64,000 bases of DNA from a virus. Location: positions 17,628-81,627 of the IMG/VR virus record IMGVR_UViG_3300046780_000484; one strand, 5' to 3'. Within the stretch, counting starts at the first letter, position 1; each line of letters opens with the position of its first letter. The notes below the pieces were generated by a model that was given only the letters and a program-made list of their open reading frames with translations, was not told the DNA's origin and made no database searches. Below, one piece after another: positions 23,428 through 30,983 of this stretch. The translations under genes were made by a program, and so were the position numbers.

Positions 23428-23943
23428 TCAGGCCCTGATGAGTTCCCAGCACGTGACCTGCAGCAATGAGTCGTACCGGAGCCACCGTTCGTCCGCCGTC
23501 GCCTCGATGCCAACGCGGTATTTCATGGCCTCGCCGACGTTGTAGACGGTGCTCGTCAGGCCCGTGGCGGGGTCGGTCAGTTCCGCCGGGTTCGGCTGGG
23601 AGTACCGCAGCGCCATCATCACCGTGTCGACGATGCCGGGGAACACGGGGTCGGCCTGGCGTCCCTGGTTGGCGGAGAACCACGTGATGTAGACGTCCAT
23701 CTGGTGGAGCAGGCCCTTGGTGCCGGACGAGGTTCCGGGGCCGGTGTTGCGGGGGATGGTGCCGCCGAGCTCGGTGGACCGGTTCTCCTGGCCGTCGCTG
23801 GGCCAGATGTAGATCGCGGGGACCTTGGCCTTGACGCGGGGGTCCGGGGGGGTGATGAACGCCTCGGCCGCCGGAACGTTGTACGGCATCTCGAGGCCGT
23901 TCAGGATCGAGAGCAGAAAAGATTGGGTGACGACGAGACCCAC
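23428..23943 (-). CDS. Tail terminator/neck protein
   Basis: 171 residues, starting VVTQSFLLSILNGLEMPYNVP and ending RYDSLLQVTCWELIRA, with a central HQMDVYITWFSA strand. This shape and the position just upstream of the major tail protein fit the gpU-like tail terminator or minor neck protein class. No catalytic motif. Confidence 0.65.
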   Translation of the reverse strand: MGLVVTQSFLLSILNGLEMPYNVPAAEAFITPPDPRVKAKVPAIYIWPSDGQENRSTELGGTIPRNTGPGTSSGTKGLLHQMDVYITWFSANQGRQADPVFPGIVDTVMMALRYSQPNPAELTDPATGLTSTVYNVGEAMKYRVGIEATADERWLRYDSLLQVTCWELIRA

Positions 23944-23961
23944 CGGGGCGCCCCCCTGTCG

Positions 23962-24192
23962 TCAGTCCGTGAGCTCGACTGCGGCGGCGTTCCTCTTGCC
24001 CTTCCGCAGGATCAGGTACTTCCCGTGCAGCAGGTCCGAGCCGAAGACCAGCTCGTCCGGCGGGGTGACCTTCCGGTTGTTCAGGTAGGCCCCGCCTGCC
24101 CTGATGACCCGGTACGCCTCGCCGCGGGAGGAGGTGAGCCCGGTCATCTGGAGGAGCCGGGAGACGGTCATGGGCTCGTCCTGGCCGTCCAC
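23962..24192 (-). CDS. Stand-alone S4-like RNA-binding domain
   Basis: 76 residues from GTG 24192 (ATG 24171 also possible). RLLQMTGLTSSRGEAYRVI, RAGGAYLNNRKVTPPDE and HGKYLILRKGKRNAAAV match the S4 domain as found at the C-terminus of bacterial tyrosyl-tRNA synthetases. No synthetase catalytic part is nearby. It could bind structured RNA in a regulatory or assembly role; the family call is from motif spacing only. Confidence 0.65.
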   Translation of the reverse strand: MDGQDEPMTVSRLLQMTGLTSSRGEAYRVIRAGGAYLNNRKVTPPDELVFGSDLLHGKYLILRKGKRNAAAVELTD

Positions 24193-24196
24193 CGGG

Positions 24197-24367
24197 TCAG
24201 GCCCTGCGCGCGGTCCCGAGCGCGAACCGGTAGGCGTGGGACCGCTGCTTGCACCTCGCCGAGCAGAACCGGTGAGTCCCGGTCTTAGGGGTGAACGTGA
24301 CCCGGCAGCCAGGGTGCGCGCAGGCGACGGGTTCCCTGGCGGGTGCCTGCGGGGCGGTCCGGGTCAT
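24197..24367 (-). CDS. Small zinc-finger protein (56 aa)
   Basis: ATG 24367 gives 56 residues. CAHPGCRVTFTPKTGTHRFC followed by SARCKQRSHAYRF has the C-x4-C...C-x3-C layout of a small treble-clef or FCS-type zinc finger often written for phage and bacterial nucleic-acid binders. The start overlaps the stop of the preceding basic protein (TGATG). Upstream reading of this frame is antisense-like and was excluded. Confidence 0.65.
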   Translation of the reverse strand: MTRTAPQAPAREPVACAHPGCRVTFTPKTGTHRFCSARCKQRSHAYRFALGTARRA

Positions 24368-24927
24368 CAGCCCCCCTTGACGGTCTTCAGCGCCTTCTGG
24401 GGCTTGAACGACCTCAGTTTCTTCGGCCTGGTCTGCGACTTGAACCCGCTGGGGAGCGTGTACTGGCCGGGTGACCGTGCCGTGGTGACCGACGCGGCGG
24501 TCCTGGTGGCGACCCGGCAGTAGAACCGCTGCGCCTTCGCGTGGGACCGGGTGGTCTTCTGCGAGGCGCGTCTCGCCGCGGCGGCTTTCCGCGCGGCCCT
24601 GACCTTGGCGTAGGCGACCGCCGTGGCGTGGGCGCGGGCGCGCTTGCTGGCGATCCGGTGGTGCCGGTTCCGGGCTTTCAGCTGGGCGGCGGACAGTTTC
24701 CGTTTCGTCGTCTTCGCCGGCGCCTTGGAGGACTTCGCTGCCTTGGGCCGGGTCTTGCTCATGGCCCGCGCCTGCCTGTGCGCGTTGGCGGCTGAGGTGG
24801 CCTTGCGGGTGACGTTGGTGGTGGACTGGCGGGCGGCGTTGTGGGCGGCCTTGCGGACCGTGTGGCTGGTCTTGGCGCGGCGGGTGGCGTGGGCCTGGCG
24901 GCGGGTGGTGTGCTTCCCGCACGACAT
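24367..24927 (-). CDS. Highly basic Lys/Arg/Ala-rich protein (histone H1-like composition)
   Basis: 186 residues dominated by K, R, A, T and S (for example SKTRPKAAKSSKAPAKTTKR), with almost no hydrophobic core until the end (FYCRVATRTAASV). Such composition is seen in DNA-condensing or capsid-interior proteins. Placed among head-tail connector genes, so a DNA-packaging or virion-interior role is possible. No family assigned. Confidence 0.6.
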   Translation of the reverse strand: MSCGKHTTRRQAHATRRAKTSHTVRKAAHNAARQSTTNVTRKATSAANAHRQARAMSKTRPKAAKSSKAPAKTTKRKLSAAQLKARNRHHRIASKRARAHATAVAYAKVRAARKAAAARRASQKTTRSHAKAQRFYCRVATRTAASVTTARSPGQYTLPSGFKSQTRPKKLRSFKPQKALKTVKGG

Positions 24928-24950
24928 TGCGCGCCTCCCGTTTCCGCAGG

Positions 24951-25955
24951 TCAGACGGTACGGCGGAAAGCATGCAAAAGAAGCTCACCCTCAGCGATCA
25001 GGTCCTCTGCGCCCTTGTCGCTGGACTGCGCCGCGCCGCCTACCGCGTGGATTGTCGTGGACGTCGCGCCCCGCGTGAGGGCCTCGGCGGTGCAGAAGTA
25101 GATGCACGCCTGCTGCACCGAGGACGGCATCGTCGTGACCACCGTCCCCGCCTGATGCGGGTAGGTGATCGCCTGCGAAAGGGTGAGGTTCCCCGGCCCG
25201 GAAGCAGCCGAGGTGGCGGTGACGTGGATGGATTCCTGCTGGCCGCCGTCCTGGATCACCCCGGTAGCCCCGGTGACCGTGCCGTAGTAGTTCGTGATCC
25301 CCCACCCGGTGCAGTCGTTCACCGGCAGCGACGTCGCTCCCGCCGCGACAGCGGAGGTGAGGGAGCAGTGCGGGTACCCGTTGATGTAGGTGACCTCGGC
25401 CGCCCACCCGTTCCGGCCGAGGGACCAGTTGATGTACCCGCCGCCCACGAGGATCGCCTGGCCGCCCTCGGCCGACCCGCCCGAGGAGACCGTGTTGAGC
25501 AGGCTAAGGGGGGGCACTTCGGGCTCGAAGAACCCGGACGGCAAGGACGTCCACGTGCGGGGCCACATCCCGTTCGGGCAGGTCTTCACCCCGGTCACCT
25601 GGAGTACCGGCCACCTGGACAGGATGATGCGGGCGTTCTGCGCCCCGGTGTTCCCCCAGTACGGCGTCGGCCAGGACCCGCCCGAGGCGGGGCCGACCGT
25701 CACCCGGTAGTCGGGGCCGTGGACCAGTTCGACGTCGATCGTGGCGCGGAGAGTCTGGGCGACGTAGCCGTCCGTACGGGCCGTGGCCCTTGCTGCCATG
25801 CTCCAGATTTCAGCCATATTCTGCGCTGGTGTCGGATCTGCGGTGGGTTCGCCTATCGTGCTCCAGTCGATGCTAAACCGGTCGGGGCCGTAATCAAGGT
25901 GGTCGGACTGATGTATGGAGCCAGACCAAGAGGAAGCGGCGTCGACACAAGGCAT
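24951..25955 (-). CDS. Head-tail connector/neck structural protein
   Basis: 334 residues from ATG 25955, preceded by AAGGCGAGGTG. Residues 30-110 are mixed alpha/beta (EIWSMAARATARTDGYVA, ATIDVELVHGPDYRV); the centre has strands around ILSRWPVLQVTGV and an alternating Gly/Thr beta region. The gene order (after the SAP-domain protein, before the tail terminator) suggests a connector. The frame is open upstream to 26108, but that part overlaps the next gene out of frame. The start codon lies inside a 13-bp inverted repeat. Confidence 0.6.
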   Translation of the reverse strand: MPCVDAASSWSGSIHQSDHLDYGPDRFSIDWSTIGEPTADPTPAQNMAEIWSMAARATARTDGYVAQTLRATIDVELVHGPDYRVTVGPASGGSWPTPYWGNTGAQNARIILSRWPVLQVTGVKTCPNGMWPRTWTSLPSGFFEPEVPPLSLLNTVSSGGSAEGGQAILVGGGYINWSLGRNGWAAEVTYINGYPHCSLTSAVAAGATSLPVNDCTGWGITNYYGTVTGATGVIQDGGQQESIHVTATSAASGPGNLTLSQAITYPHQAGTVVTTMPSSVQQACIYFCTAEALTRGATSTTIHAVGGAAQSSDKGAEDLIAEGELLLHAFRRTV

Positions 25956-25984
25956 CACCTCGCCTTCATGCAGGTGATGCCTTG
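25948..25984 (-). promoter_or_regulatory. Translation-control hairpin covering the start of the connector gene
   Basis: CAAGGCATCACCT (25948-25960) and its perfect complement (25972-25984) are separated by 11 bases. On the minus-strand mRNA the 3' arm contains AGGTG-ATG-CCTTG, that is part of the ribosome site and the ATG at 25955, while the 5' arm lies in the last codons of the upstream zinc-finger gene. Translation of the upstream gene would open the hairpin, so coupling is inferred. Confidence 0.6.
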
Positions 25985-26160
25985 CGGCTGGGTTTACGAG
26001 CACACTTGGAGCAGATCCACTCGCCGTCGACCATGCTGATGTGCCGGTCGCAGCACCCTTCAAGGCAGACGGAGCACTGGGCGACCGGGGCGGACACGCG
26101 GGCGGCACGGCCGCGCTTGGGTCCCCCGCAGCGGGGGCAGAGTCCGGCCGCCCTGCTCAC
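25966..26160 (-). CDS. Small Cys-rich zinc-binding protein (64 aa)
   Basis: 64 residues from GTG 26160, just after the stop of the SAP-domain gene; GGGAGT precedes an ATGTGAGC start-stop overlap. CPRCGG, CSVCLEGC, H and CSKC form two potential zinc sites. The C-terminus is basic. No specific family. Confidence 0.65.
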   Translation of the reverse strand: MSRAAGLCPRCGGPKRGRAARVSAPVAQCSVCLEGCCDRHISMVDGEWICSKCARKPSRKASPA

Positions 26161-26167
26161 ATACTCC

Positions 26168-26824
26168 CTACGCGGCCTGGAGGCGCTGGATGAGCACGTC
26201 CTTGCTGCCCCTGTCGGGGAGCTTCGCCTCGCGGCACATCTTCCGCAGCGTCTGCGGGTGCAGGCGGCCCAGGTCCACGGCGGGCCCGGCGGCAGGCGCT
26301 TCGACGGCTGCGCGGGCGGCCATGGTGACGCCGCACTGCGGGCAGAACGCGCTCCCGGAAGGGACATCGTGGCTGTTGGCGCACACCACGGTCCCCTGCA
26401 GCACGCCCGCGGGAAGTTCCCGCTCGAGCAGCCACAGCGCCTCGGGCGGCACCTCGATGCCGGTGGAGCGGAGGGCGGCGAGGGCCTGGAGCATCTCGAT
26501 CTGCATCCGGCCCCGCTCGGACCGGACGGCGTTCGTGCGCGTCTCGTCCGGGGTGAGGGGCACCGTGTCCGGGGTGCTCGACCACATGGGGTCGGCGTCC
26601 GCGATGCGCTCCTGGTGGGTCACCTGGCCGGTCTTCGGGTTGGTCTGGTACCTGAGGATCTTCGGCTTCCGGTCGCCCCGGAGGTAAGCCTCGCAGGGCG
26701 GGCAGTCGATCTTGAAGATCTTCGCCGGGACGCCTCGGGTCACCTCGCGCTGATGCGAAGCTCCGCAGCCGTCCGGCTGGGGTATTGCGATCGAGCACAC
26801 GTCCGATCGCGAATAGAGGGTCAT
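26168..26824 (-). CDS. SAP-domain structural or DNA-binding protein
   Basis: 218 residues. The C-terminal 36 (LHPQTLRKMCREAKLPDRG then KDVLIQRLQAA) form a SAP motif, a short helix-extension-helix DNA-binding module. A Cys pair in the N-terminus (CPPCEAYLRGDRKP) and a CANSH...CPQCG module (about 145-165) suggest zinc sites. Related proteins occur near head-tail genes of Streptomyces phages. Confidence 0.7.
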   Translation of the reverse strand: MTLYSRSDVCSIAIPQPDGCGASHQREVTRGVPAKIFKIDCPPCEAYLRGDRKPKILRYQTNPKTGQVTHQERIADADPMWSSTPDTVPLTPDETRTNAVRSERGRMQIEMLQALAALRSTGIEVPPEALWLLERELPAGVLQGTVVCANSHDVPSGSAFCPQCGVTMAARAAVEAPAAGPAVDLGRLHPQTLRKMCREAKLPDRGSKDVLIQRLQAA

Positions 26825-26851
26825 GGGTTTCCTTCCTGGGATGATGCTCGG

Positions 26852-27202
26852 ATGAGCGAGCCTGATGAGGTCACCGCGCTAAGCGGCGAGATCGTGAAGC
26901 GCCCGGCCGAGGTGGCCACCACCCCGTCAGCGGCGGACACGCGGTACGAGGACGATGAGGTCGTGACCCGCGTGTTCGTCCGGGTCGAGTACGCCGGCGG
27001 CCGGATCCGCGAGTACCAGGCGCAGGAGCCGCAGGACTTCAAGATCAACAACCCGGAGTCCGCGCCGTCGATGGTGTTCAGCCGGGCAATGTCTGCGACG
27101 CGGGAGGTCCGGCTGAGCTTCAGGCCCAACCCGAGGTGGAACCTGCACATCCGCACCGAGGCGACGGCACCGGAAGACTTCCCCGGCATCACCTACGGCT
27201 GA
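26852..27202 (+). CDS. Conserved actinophage hypothetical protein
   Basis: 116 residues from ATG 26852. VFVRVEYAGGRIREYQAQEPQDF followed by NNPES resembles a small conserved protein I associate with Streptomyces phages; function unknown. Oriented against its neighbours. TGG-GATGAT ends six bases before the ATG, fitting a leaderless mRNA. The opposite strand is also open for about 120 codons but lacks a ribosome site and would overlap the SAP-gene promoter. Confidence 0.7.
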   Translation: MSEPDEVTALSGEIVKRPAEVATTPSAADTRYEDDEVVTRVFVRVEYAGGRIREYQAQEPQDFKINNPESAPSMVFSRAMSATREVRLSFRPNPRWNLHIRTEATAPEDFPGITYG

Positions 27203-27239
27203 TACGGCCATTCGGGCAGAGCCCTGGACGGTCTCCGCG

Positions 27240-28808
27240 TTACGGCAGGTTGATCCCCGCGAGCATGAACGTCGCTGACGCCGCCGAGGAGCTGATCGAC
27301 GACTTGATAGCGAACGTGACCTGCCTGACGATCCGCCCGTCCCCGCCGGACAGCAGCTGGCATGTCGCGTTGACCGACAGGCTGTTCGTCCCGTTGCTGC
27401 TGGCGGTGGTCAGCGTCTGCGTGTTCGTTGTGTTATCCGAATACGTGGTCACGCTCTGCACGGTGACCGTCTCGGTGGCCAGCCCGGAGGTCGTCCACTC
27501 CACCAGCAGCGGCGCGAAACCGGTGAACCCCGCCTCCGCCGCCAGGGTGACCACGGACCCGTAGGTGCCCAGCGTCGCCGACGGGGTGGCCGAGGCGGAC
27601 ACCTGCCGGTAGATCGTCAGGATCCCGGTCAGCTGGGACGGCTGGAACGGCGACGAGTACACCGCGGACGCCGCCCCGGTCCAGTTCGACGCGTGGTTGG
27701 CGCCGATGACGGTGACCCCGGTCGTGCCGCCTGTGAACGAGACCAGGGTGTTGCAGTTCTCCACCCGCGGGTTCAGGAACGTCAGGGACTGCTGGGTGGT
27801 GGTGATCAGGTACCCGGTGTCGAACCCCTCATAGGACGGGTTCAGGAACGTGCTGGTGGACGCCTTCGAGTCGACCCACAGGCCCGCCGACCCGGCCACG
27901 ACCGGGCTGTTGCCGTACCCGTAGCAGAACGAGTACGTGGTGTCGGTGACCCACCGGTAGATGTGCAGCGCGTAGTAAATGTTGCTCGAGGTGACGTTGG
28001 AGACGTACCCGTTCCCCGCGAACGTCCCCGCGCCGAGCGCGCCCTCATCGCCGCCGTCGATCAGCAGCCCCTCGTACAGCAGGGTGAAGTGGATGTCCTC
28101 GACGTGGAAGAACAGGCAGTTCAGGATCTTGACGCCGACCTGGGTGCCGAATCCGCCGGTTCCGTTGCCGCCGGACTGGCCGCTGATCGTGAACCCGGAG
28201 AATTTCCCCATCATGTTCGGCGGGTTCGCCCCGCCGGTCAGCGACCCGTTGAAGAAGCACCAGGTGGACACACCGCGGTGGTTGAACGTGGTGGCGTTCT
28301 TGCCGTCGCCGAAGATCGACACGTTGAGCGGGACGTTGTGGCCGCCTGTGGTCTTGTACGTGCCGGCGGGGAAGTACACCACGCCGCCCGCCGCCGGCAA
28401 GGCGGCGATCGCGGTGGTAATCGCGCTGGTCGAGTCGGCGGTGCCCGTGGGGTCGGCGCCGAACTGGGTGACGGCGTTCACCCAGTCGACCCCGCGCAGC
28501 TGGGTGAGCGCGCCGGCCGTGGCGACCTGGTACACCGTGAACCCCGCTGCATGGGCTACCGGGGTGGTCGATTCCGCGCCCCGCGTGACCGTCCACGTCG
28601 TCCCGGACACGTTCGTGACCGCGATCATCTCGGACGGGGCGGAGGGATCCGCCACGTGGAACTGGCTTACGCCCGTGACCGCCGCAGGAAACCCTGCCGG
28701 TGACACGACCGTCCACGACTCCGAGGTGCCCCCGGCGGGGGCGGTCGTGCCGCCCGAGGAAACGACGGTGGTCGCCCGGTTGGTGGTGAAAAGCTCGGTG
28801 CCGCTCAA
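27240..28808 (-). CDS. Tailspike/fibre with pectate-lyase-like beta-helix
   Basis: 522 residues. The first 95 form a virion-anchor domain nearly shared with the fibre at 48692-52303 (ATTVVSSGGTTAPAGGT, VTNVSGTTWTVTRGAESTTP). Residues about 105-400 are a right-handed beta-helix of the pectate lyase 3 type (WVNAVTQFGADPTGTADST, VVYFPAGTYKTTGGHNVP). The C-terminal 100 residues are a separate beta domain. Probable receptor-binding protein with polysaccharide-degrading potential. The start is TTG 28808 after GGGGACGTGAG. Confidence 0.85.
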   Translation of the reverse strand: MSGTELFTTNRATTVVSSGGTTAPAGGTSESWTVVSPAGFPAAVTGVSQFHVADPSAPSEMIAVTNVSGTTWTVTRGAESTTPVAHAAGFTVYQVATAGALTQLRGVDWVNAVTQFGADPTGTADSTSAITTAIAALPAAGGVVYFPAGTYKTTGGHNVPLNVSIFGDGKNATTFNHRGVSTWCFFNGSLTGGANPPNMMGKFSGFTISGQSGGNGTGGFGTQVGVKILNCLFFHVEDIHFTLLYEGLLIDGGDEGALGAGTFAGNGYVSNVTSSNIYYALHIYRWVTDTTYSFCYGYGNSPVVAGSAGLWVDSKASTSTFLNPSYEGFDTGYLITTTQQSLTFLNPRVENCNTLVSFTGGTTGVTVIGANHASNWTGAASAVYSSPFQPSQLTGILTIYRQVSASATPSATLGTYGSVVTLAAEAGFTGFAPLLVEWTTSGLATETVTVQSVTTYSDNTTNTQTLTTASSNGTNSLSVNATCQLLSGGDGRIVRQVTFAIKSSISSSAASATFMLAGINLP

Positions 28809-28809
28809 C

Positions 28810-29076
28810 TCACGTCCCCTCGGCCGTCCACCGGCCGTCAGTGGGGAGCGCGGCCACGTTCACCTGTCCGCTGGCCGGCATGATGTCGTACTCGGCACCG
28901 GGCTGGGCGACGAGCGTGTGCTGCGCCTGCAGGTCCAGGTACTGGGGATAGGTGAGCACCTCGTTGCCCGTGAAAAGGGCGAACAGGTCCGCGCTGGCGG
29001 CAAGGGTGTCCCCGGGCCATGCCGACCCGAGCTGTATGGCACCGGGCACGGCGTAGGACCCCGGGTATGCGCTCAC
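28810..29076 (-). CDS. Small structural protein of the YPGxYAVPG family
   Basis: 88 residues from GTG 29076 (GGAGG nearby). The N-terminus AYPGSYAVPG...WPGDTLA matches the 48020-48208 protein (AYPGFYAVPG...WPGDTLA); the C-terminal half matches 22968-23252. It precedes the beta-helix spike by one base. Likely a virion accessory, perhaps a fibre adaptor. Confidence 0.65.
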   Translation of the reverse strand: MSAYPGSYAVPGAIQLGSAWPGDTLAASADLFALFTGNEVLTYPQYLDLQAQHTLVAQPGAEYDIMPASGQVNVAALPTDGRWTAEGT

Positions 29077-29087
29077 AGGCCTCCCTG

Positions 29088-29429
29088 TCAGGGCGTGTAG
29101 GGGCCGTCGGGCAGGTCCCTGGGCATCTCCGCCTCGGACGCCGTGTCGTGCCCGCACTTGGGGCAGGTCAGCGACCAGCGGTTCCAGACGCGGCGGCAGG
29201 GCTTGCACCAGCGGCCGTCGTTCTTGCGGACGGTGAAGAACTTCTCTGGGCCGGCGTCCACGAGTCCGGCGGAGGCGTAGTCCTGGCCCCGCAGCTTCTG
29301 GAGCGCCCTCGCGCCGACAGGATCGGTGTCGTCGATGTTGACGAAGGACCCCGCGCCGCGCTCGGCCATGTACTTGCGGTCGCCGTCAGCGAAGCCGGCG
29401 CAGCCGGGGGGAAGTTGAACCCTAGGCAT
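29088..29429 (-). CDS. Zinc-ribbon hypothetical protein (113 aa)
   Basis: 113 residues. The second half has CKPC...CPKCGH, a zinc ribbon. The first half includes DRKYMAERGAGSFVNIDDTD and a beta-like EKFFTVRKNDGRW. It overlaps the upstream 58-aa gene by eight bases. No known family. Confidence 0.65.
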   Translation of the reverse strand: MPRVQLPPGCAGFADGDRKYMAERGAGSFVNIDDTDPVGARALQKLRGQDYASAGLVDAGPEKFFTVRKNDGRWCKPCRRVWNRWSLTCPKCGHDTASEAEMPRDLPDGPYTP

Positions 29430-29598
29430 CCGCTGCAGCCTTCTCCCGCGCCCTGATACCGAGTTCGACCTGCATGTGAAGCACTCTCAGTTCCCGGAGG
29501 ATGTCATCTCCGCACTGGCGGGTGAAGTTGTGTCCCCTGATGCGGCTCGTCAGGACTTGCAGGTCCTTCAGGAAGCGTTCCGCGTCCCGGTCATTCAT
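29422..29598 (-). CDS. Small helical protein (58 aa)
   Basis: ATG 29598 opens 58 codons: MNDRDAERFLKDLQVLTSRI, then CGDDILRELRVLHMQVELGI, ending in AREKAAADA. Amphipathic helices throughout suggest a small coiled-coil protein. It overlaps the next gene by eight bases and starts five bases after the previous stop. Found by reading the frame directly. Confidence 0.55.
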   Translation of the reverse strand: MNDRDAERFLKDLQVLTSRIRGHNFTRQCGDDILRELRVLHMQVELGIRAREKAAADA

Positions 29599-29602
29599 GA
29601 AG

Positions 29603-29875
29603 TCACCCGCCCGTACTCACGACGTAGTGGATGGCCACCGTGGTGGCCGCCGTGCCGACCGTGCCGTAGATCTGGGCGCCGCGGCTGCCGGAGAAGCACT
29701 GGAACGTAACGGGGGTCGTGGGGACCGACATGCCGCTCACCGTGCTCATGGTCGTGGACAGGCCCGCGTAGACGACCCCGGTGGGGGCGTACATCGTGAC
29801 CGCGCAGGGGCCCGGGGGGACCTGGAAGATCGCGATCGTCCCGCTGACCGCCCACTGTCCCATCTCAAGCGCCAC
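29603..29875 (-). CDS. Small beta-rich virion protein (90 aa)
   Basis: 90 residues from GTG 29875 after GAGGAGGCCGT. Alternating Val/Thr/Gly strands (AVTMYAPTGVVYAG, TVGTAATTVAIHYVV) suggest a small beta-sandwich, like the proteins at 34301, 34855 and 47671. Such proteins often decorate capsids or tails. No specific family. Confidence 0.6.
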   Translation of the reverse strand: MALEMGQWAVSGTIAIFQVPPGPCAVTMYAPTGVVYAGLSTTMSTVSGMSVPTTPVTFQCFSGSRGAQIYGTVGTAATTVAIHYVVSTGG

Positions 29876-29910
29876 ACGGCCTCCTCGGGATCGTCTGCGA
29901 TGATGGAGAG

Positions 29911-30069
29911 ATGAGCAAAAAGGACCGCGCAGATGAGGACCGCGTGCTGGCGAAGCTCAGTCCCGGCTACGTCTCCCTCGACGGCGAGGAATGGCACGAG
30001 GTACCCGAAGGCATGACCGGCCCGGAGTTCCTTCTGTCGTTGCTGAAGTCGTCAGGCAACGCGGGATAG
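29911..30069 (+). CDS. Small acidic hypothetical protein (52 aa)
   Basis: ATG 29911 with TGC-GATGAT six bases upstream, so probably leaderless (the spacer GGAGAG could also serve as a ribosome site). The 52 residues start MSKKDRADEDRVLAKLSPGY and include DGEEWHEVPEGMTGPEF. The 3' end overlaps the glycosyltransferase end antisense by 18 bases. Function unknown. Confidence 0.55.
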   Translation: MSKKDRADEDRVLAKLSPGYVSLDGEEWHEVPEGMTGPEFLLSLLKSSGNAG

Positions 30070-30756
30070 CACCCAGTCCACGTCCCGCGAGAACCGGCGG
30101 CGGAGCCGGGCCACCTCGTACGGCATCCGGTCCGCCTGCCACTCCCGGAACGCCTTCAGGTCGGTCTCGCCGTGCGCTGCCTCGGCTTCCCGGTACGTCT
30201 CGTCATGGACGGTCTCCGCGCACACCTGCCAGTGCCGGTGCTCGATCACCGCTTCGGGGCAGAACCGGATCAGCCCGGCCCGCTTCCCGAGCTCAGCCCA
30301 GGCGTTATCACAGTAGAAGTGGGCCAGGGAGGGCTCGGCGAAGTGGCCGAGTTCCCGCACCCAGTCCGACGAGATCAGCGGATGCTCGGGCACGTCGTAA
30401 CGCCGCTTCCCGTCGGGGAACACGATCCCCGTCCCGCCCAGGTCCTCCAGCGTCCCCAGCAGCAGCTCGTCCCAGCCGGGGGTGATGAACACCAGGTCGT
30501 CGGCGGCGAGGAACAGGGCGTCGTAGGCCCCGGCCAGGACGGAGGCCGCCGCGTTGACCGCGGTGATCAGGTTCCCCCGGGTCGCCGTGATCTTGTCCGC
30601 GTCGGTGATGCCCGCGTACGAGTCCTCGTCGTCGTCGTCGATGACCAGGATCAGGTCCGTGGTGTCCAGTGCTTTCGTCTCGCGGAACGAGTCGATGCAC
30701 CGCCGGGCCATCTCCGGGCGCTTTCGGGTGGGGAGCATGACGCACAGGTCTGTCAC
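30052..30756 (-). CDS. GT-A (GT2-like) glycosyltransferase
   Basis: 234 residues. MLPTRKRPEMARRCIDSF at the start is a typical GT2 entry strand and helix; LVIDDDDEDSY and FLAADDLVFI provide acidic DxD-type residues for metal and nucleotide-sugar binding; WDELLLGTLEDL follows. The C-terminus is basic. It is the last gene of the cassette that includes an epimerase, a sugar C-methyltransferase and a cupin, so it probably transfers a modified sugar to DNA, a virion protein or the host surface. The acceptor is unknown. Confidence 0.82.
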   Translation of the reverse strand: MTDLCVMLPTRKRPEMARRCIDSFRETKALDTTDLILVIDDDDEDSYAGITDADKITATRGNLITAVNAAASVLAGAYDALFLAADDLVFITPGWDELLLGTLEDLGGTGIVFPDGKRRYDVPEHPLISSDWVRELGHFAEPSLAHFYCDNAWAELGKRAGLIRFCPEAVIEHRHWQVCAETVHDETYREAEAAHGETDLKAFREWQADRMPYEVARLRRRFSRDVDWVLSRVA

Positions 30757-30983
30757 CGCTTGATGACCTTTCCCATCAGTTCATAGAGCGCGAGGAATTC
30801 TTCATCCCGCAGGGTTAGGGCGTTCTTCCACTCGCCATGCCAGCACCAGTTGATGTCCACGGCGTCGGTGCCCGAATCGCCGCAGGTGCGGCAACTCCAG
30901 TCCGCGTGGGTCGTCATGACCTGGAAGAGGCCTTCGGTAAGGTTCTGGCTGCGGACGACTTCCCCGGGGCGGTCATCACTCAT
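30753..30983 (-). CDS. Hypothetical protein of the sugar cassette (76 aa)
   Basis: 76 residues, overlapping both neighbours by ATGA. DWSCRTCGDSGTDAVDINWCWHG holds three Cys and a His that may bind metal; LRDEEFLALYELMGKVI is helical. Position between the glycosyltransferase and the cupin suggests a linked role, not identified. Confidence 0.6.
   Translation of the reverse strand: MSDDRPGEVVRSQNLTEGLFQVMTTHADWSCRTCGDSGTDAVDINWCWHGEWKNALTLRDEEFLALYELMGKVIKR

Noticed and set aside
23425-23450. CTGATGAG core-like sequence (possible third hammerhead)
   Set aside because: No GAAA partner, no matching stems nearby, and it lies at the end of a gene.
24368-24988. Long N-terminal extension of the 56-aa zinc-finger gene
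   Set aside because: It reads the basic protein gene out of frame, giving Pro/Arg/Gln-rich nonsense; ATG 24367 overlaps the upstream stop instead.
26821-27192. A minus-strand frame of about 120 codons opposite the 26852 gene
   Set aside because: The plus-strand frame has a leaderless promoter and resembles known phage proteins; the minus frame has neither.
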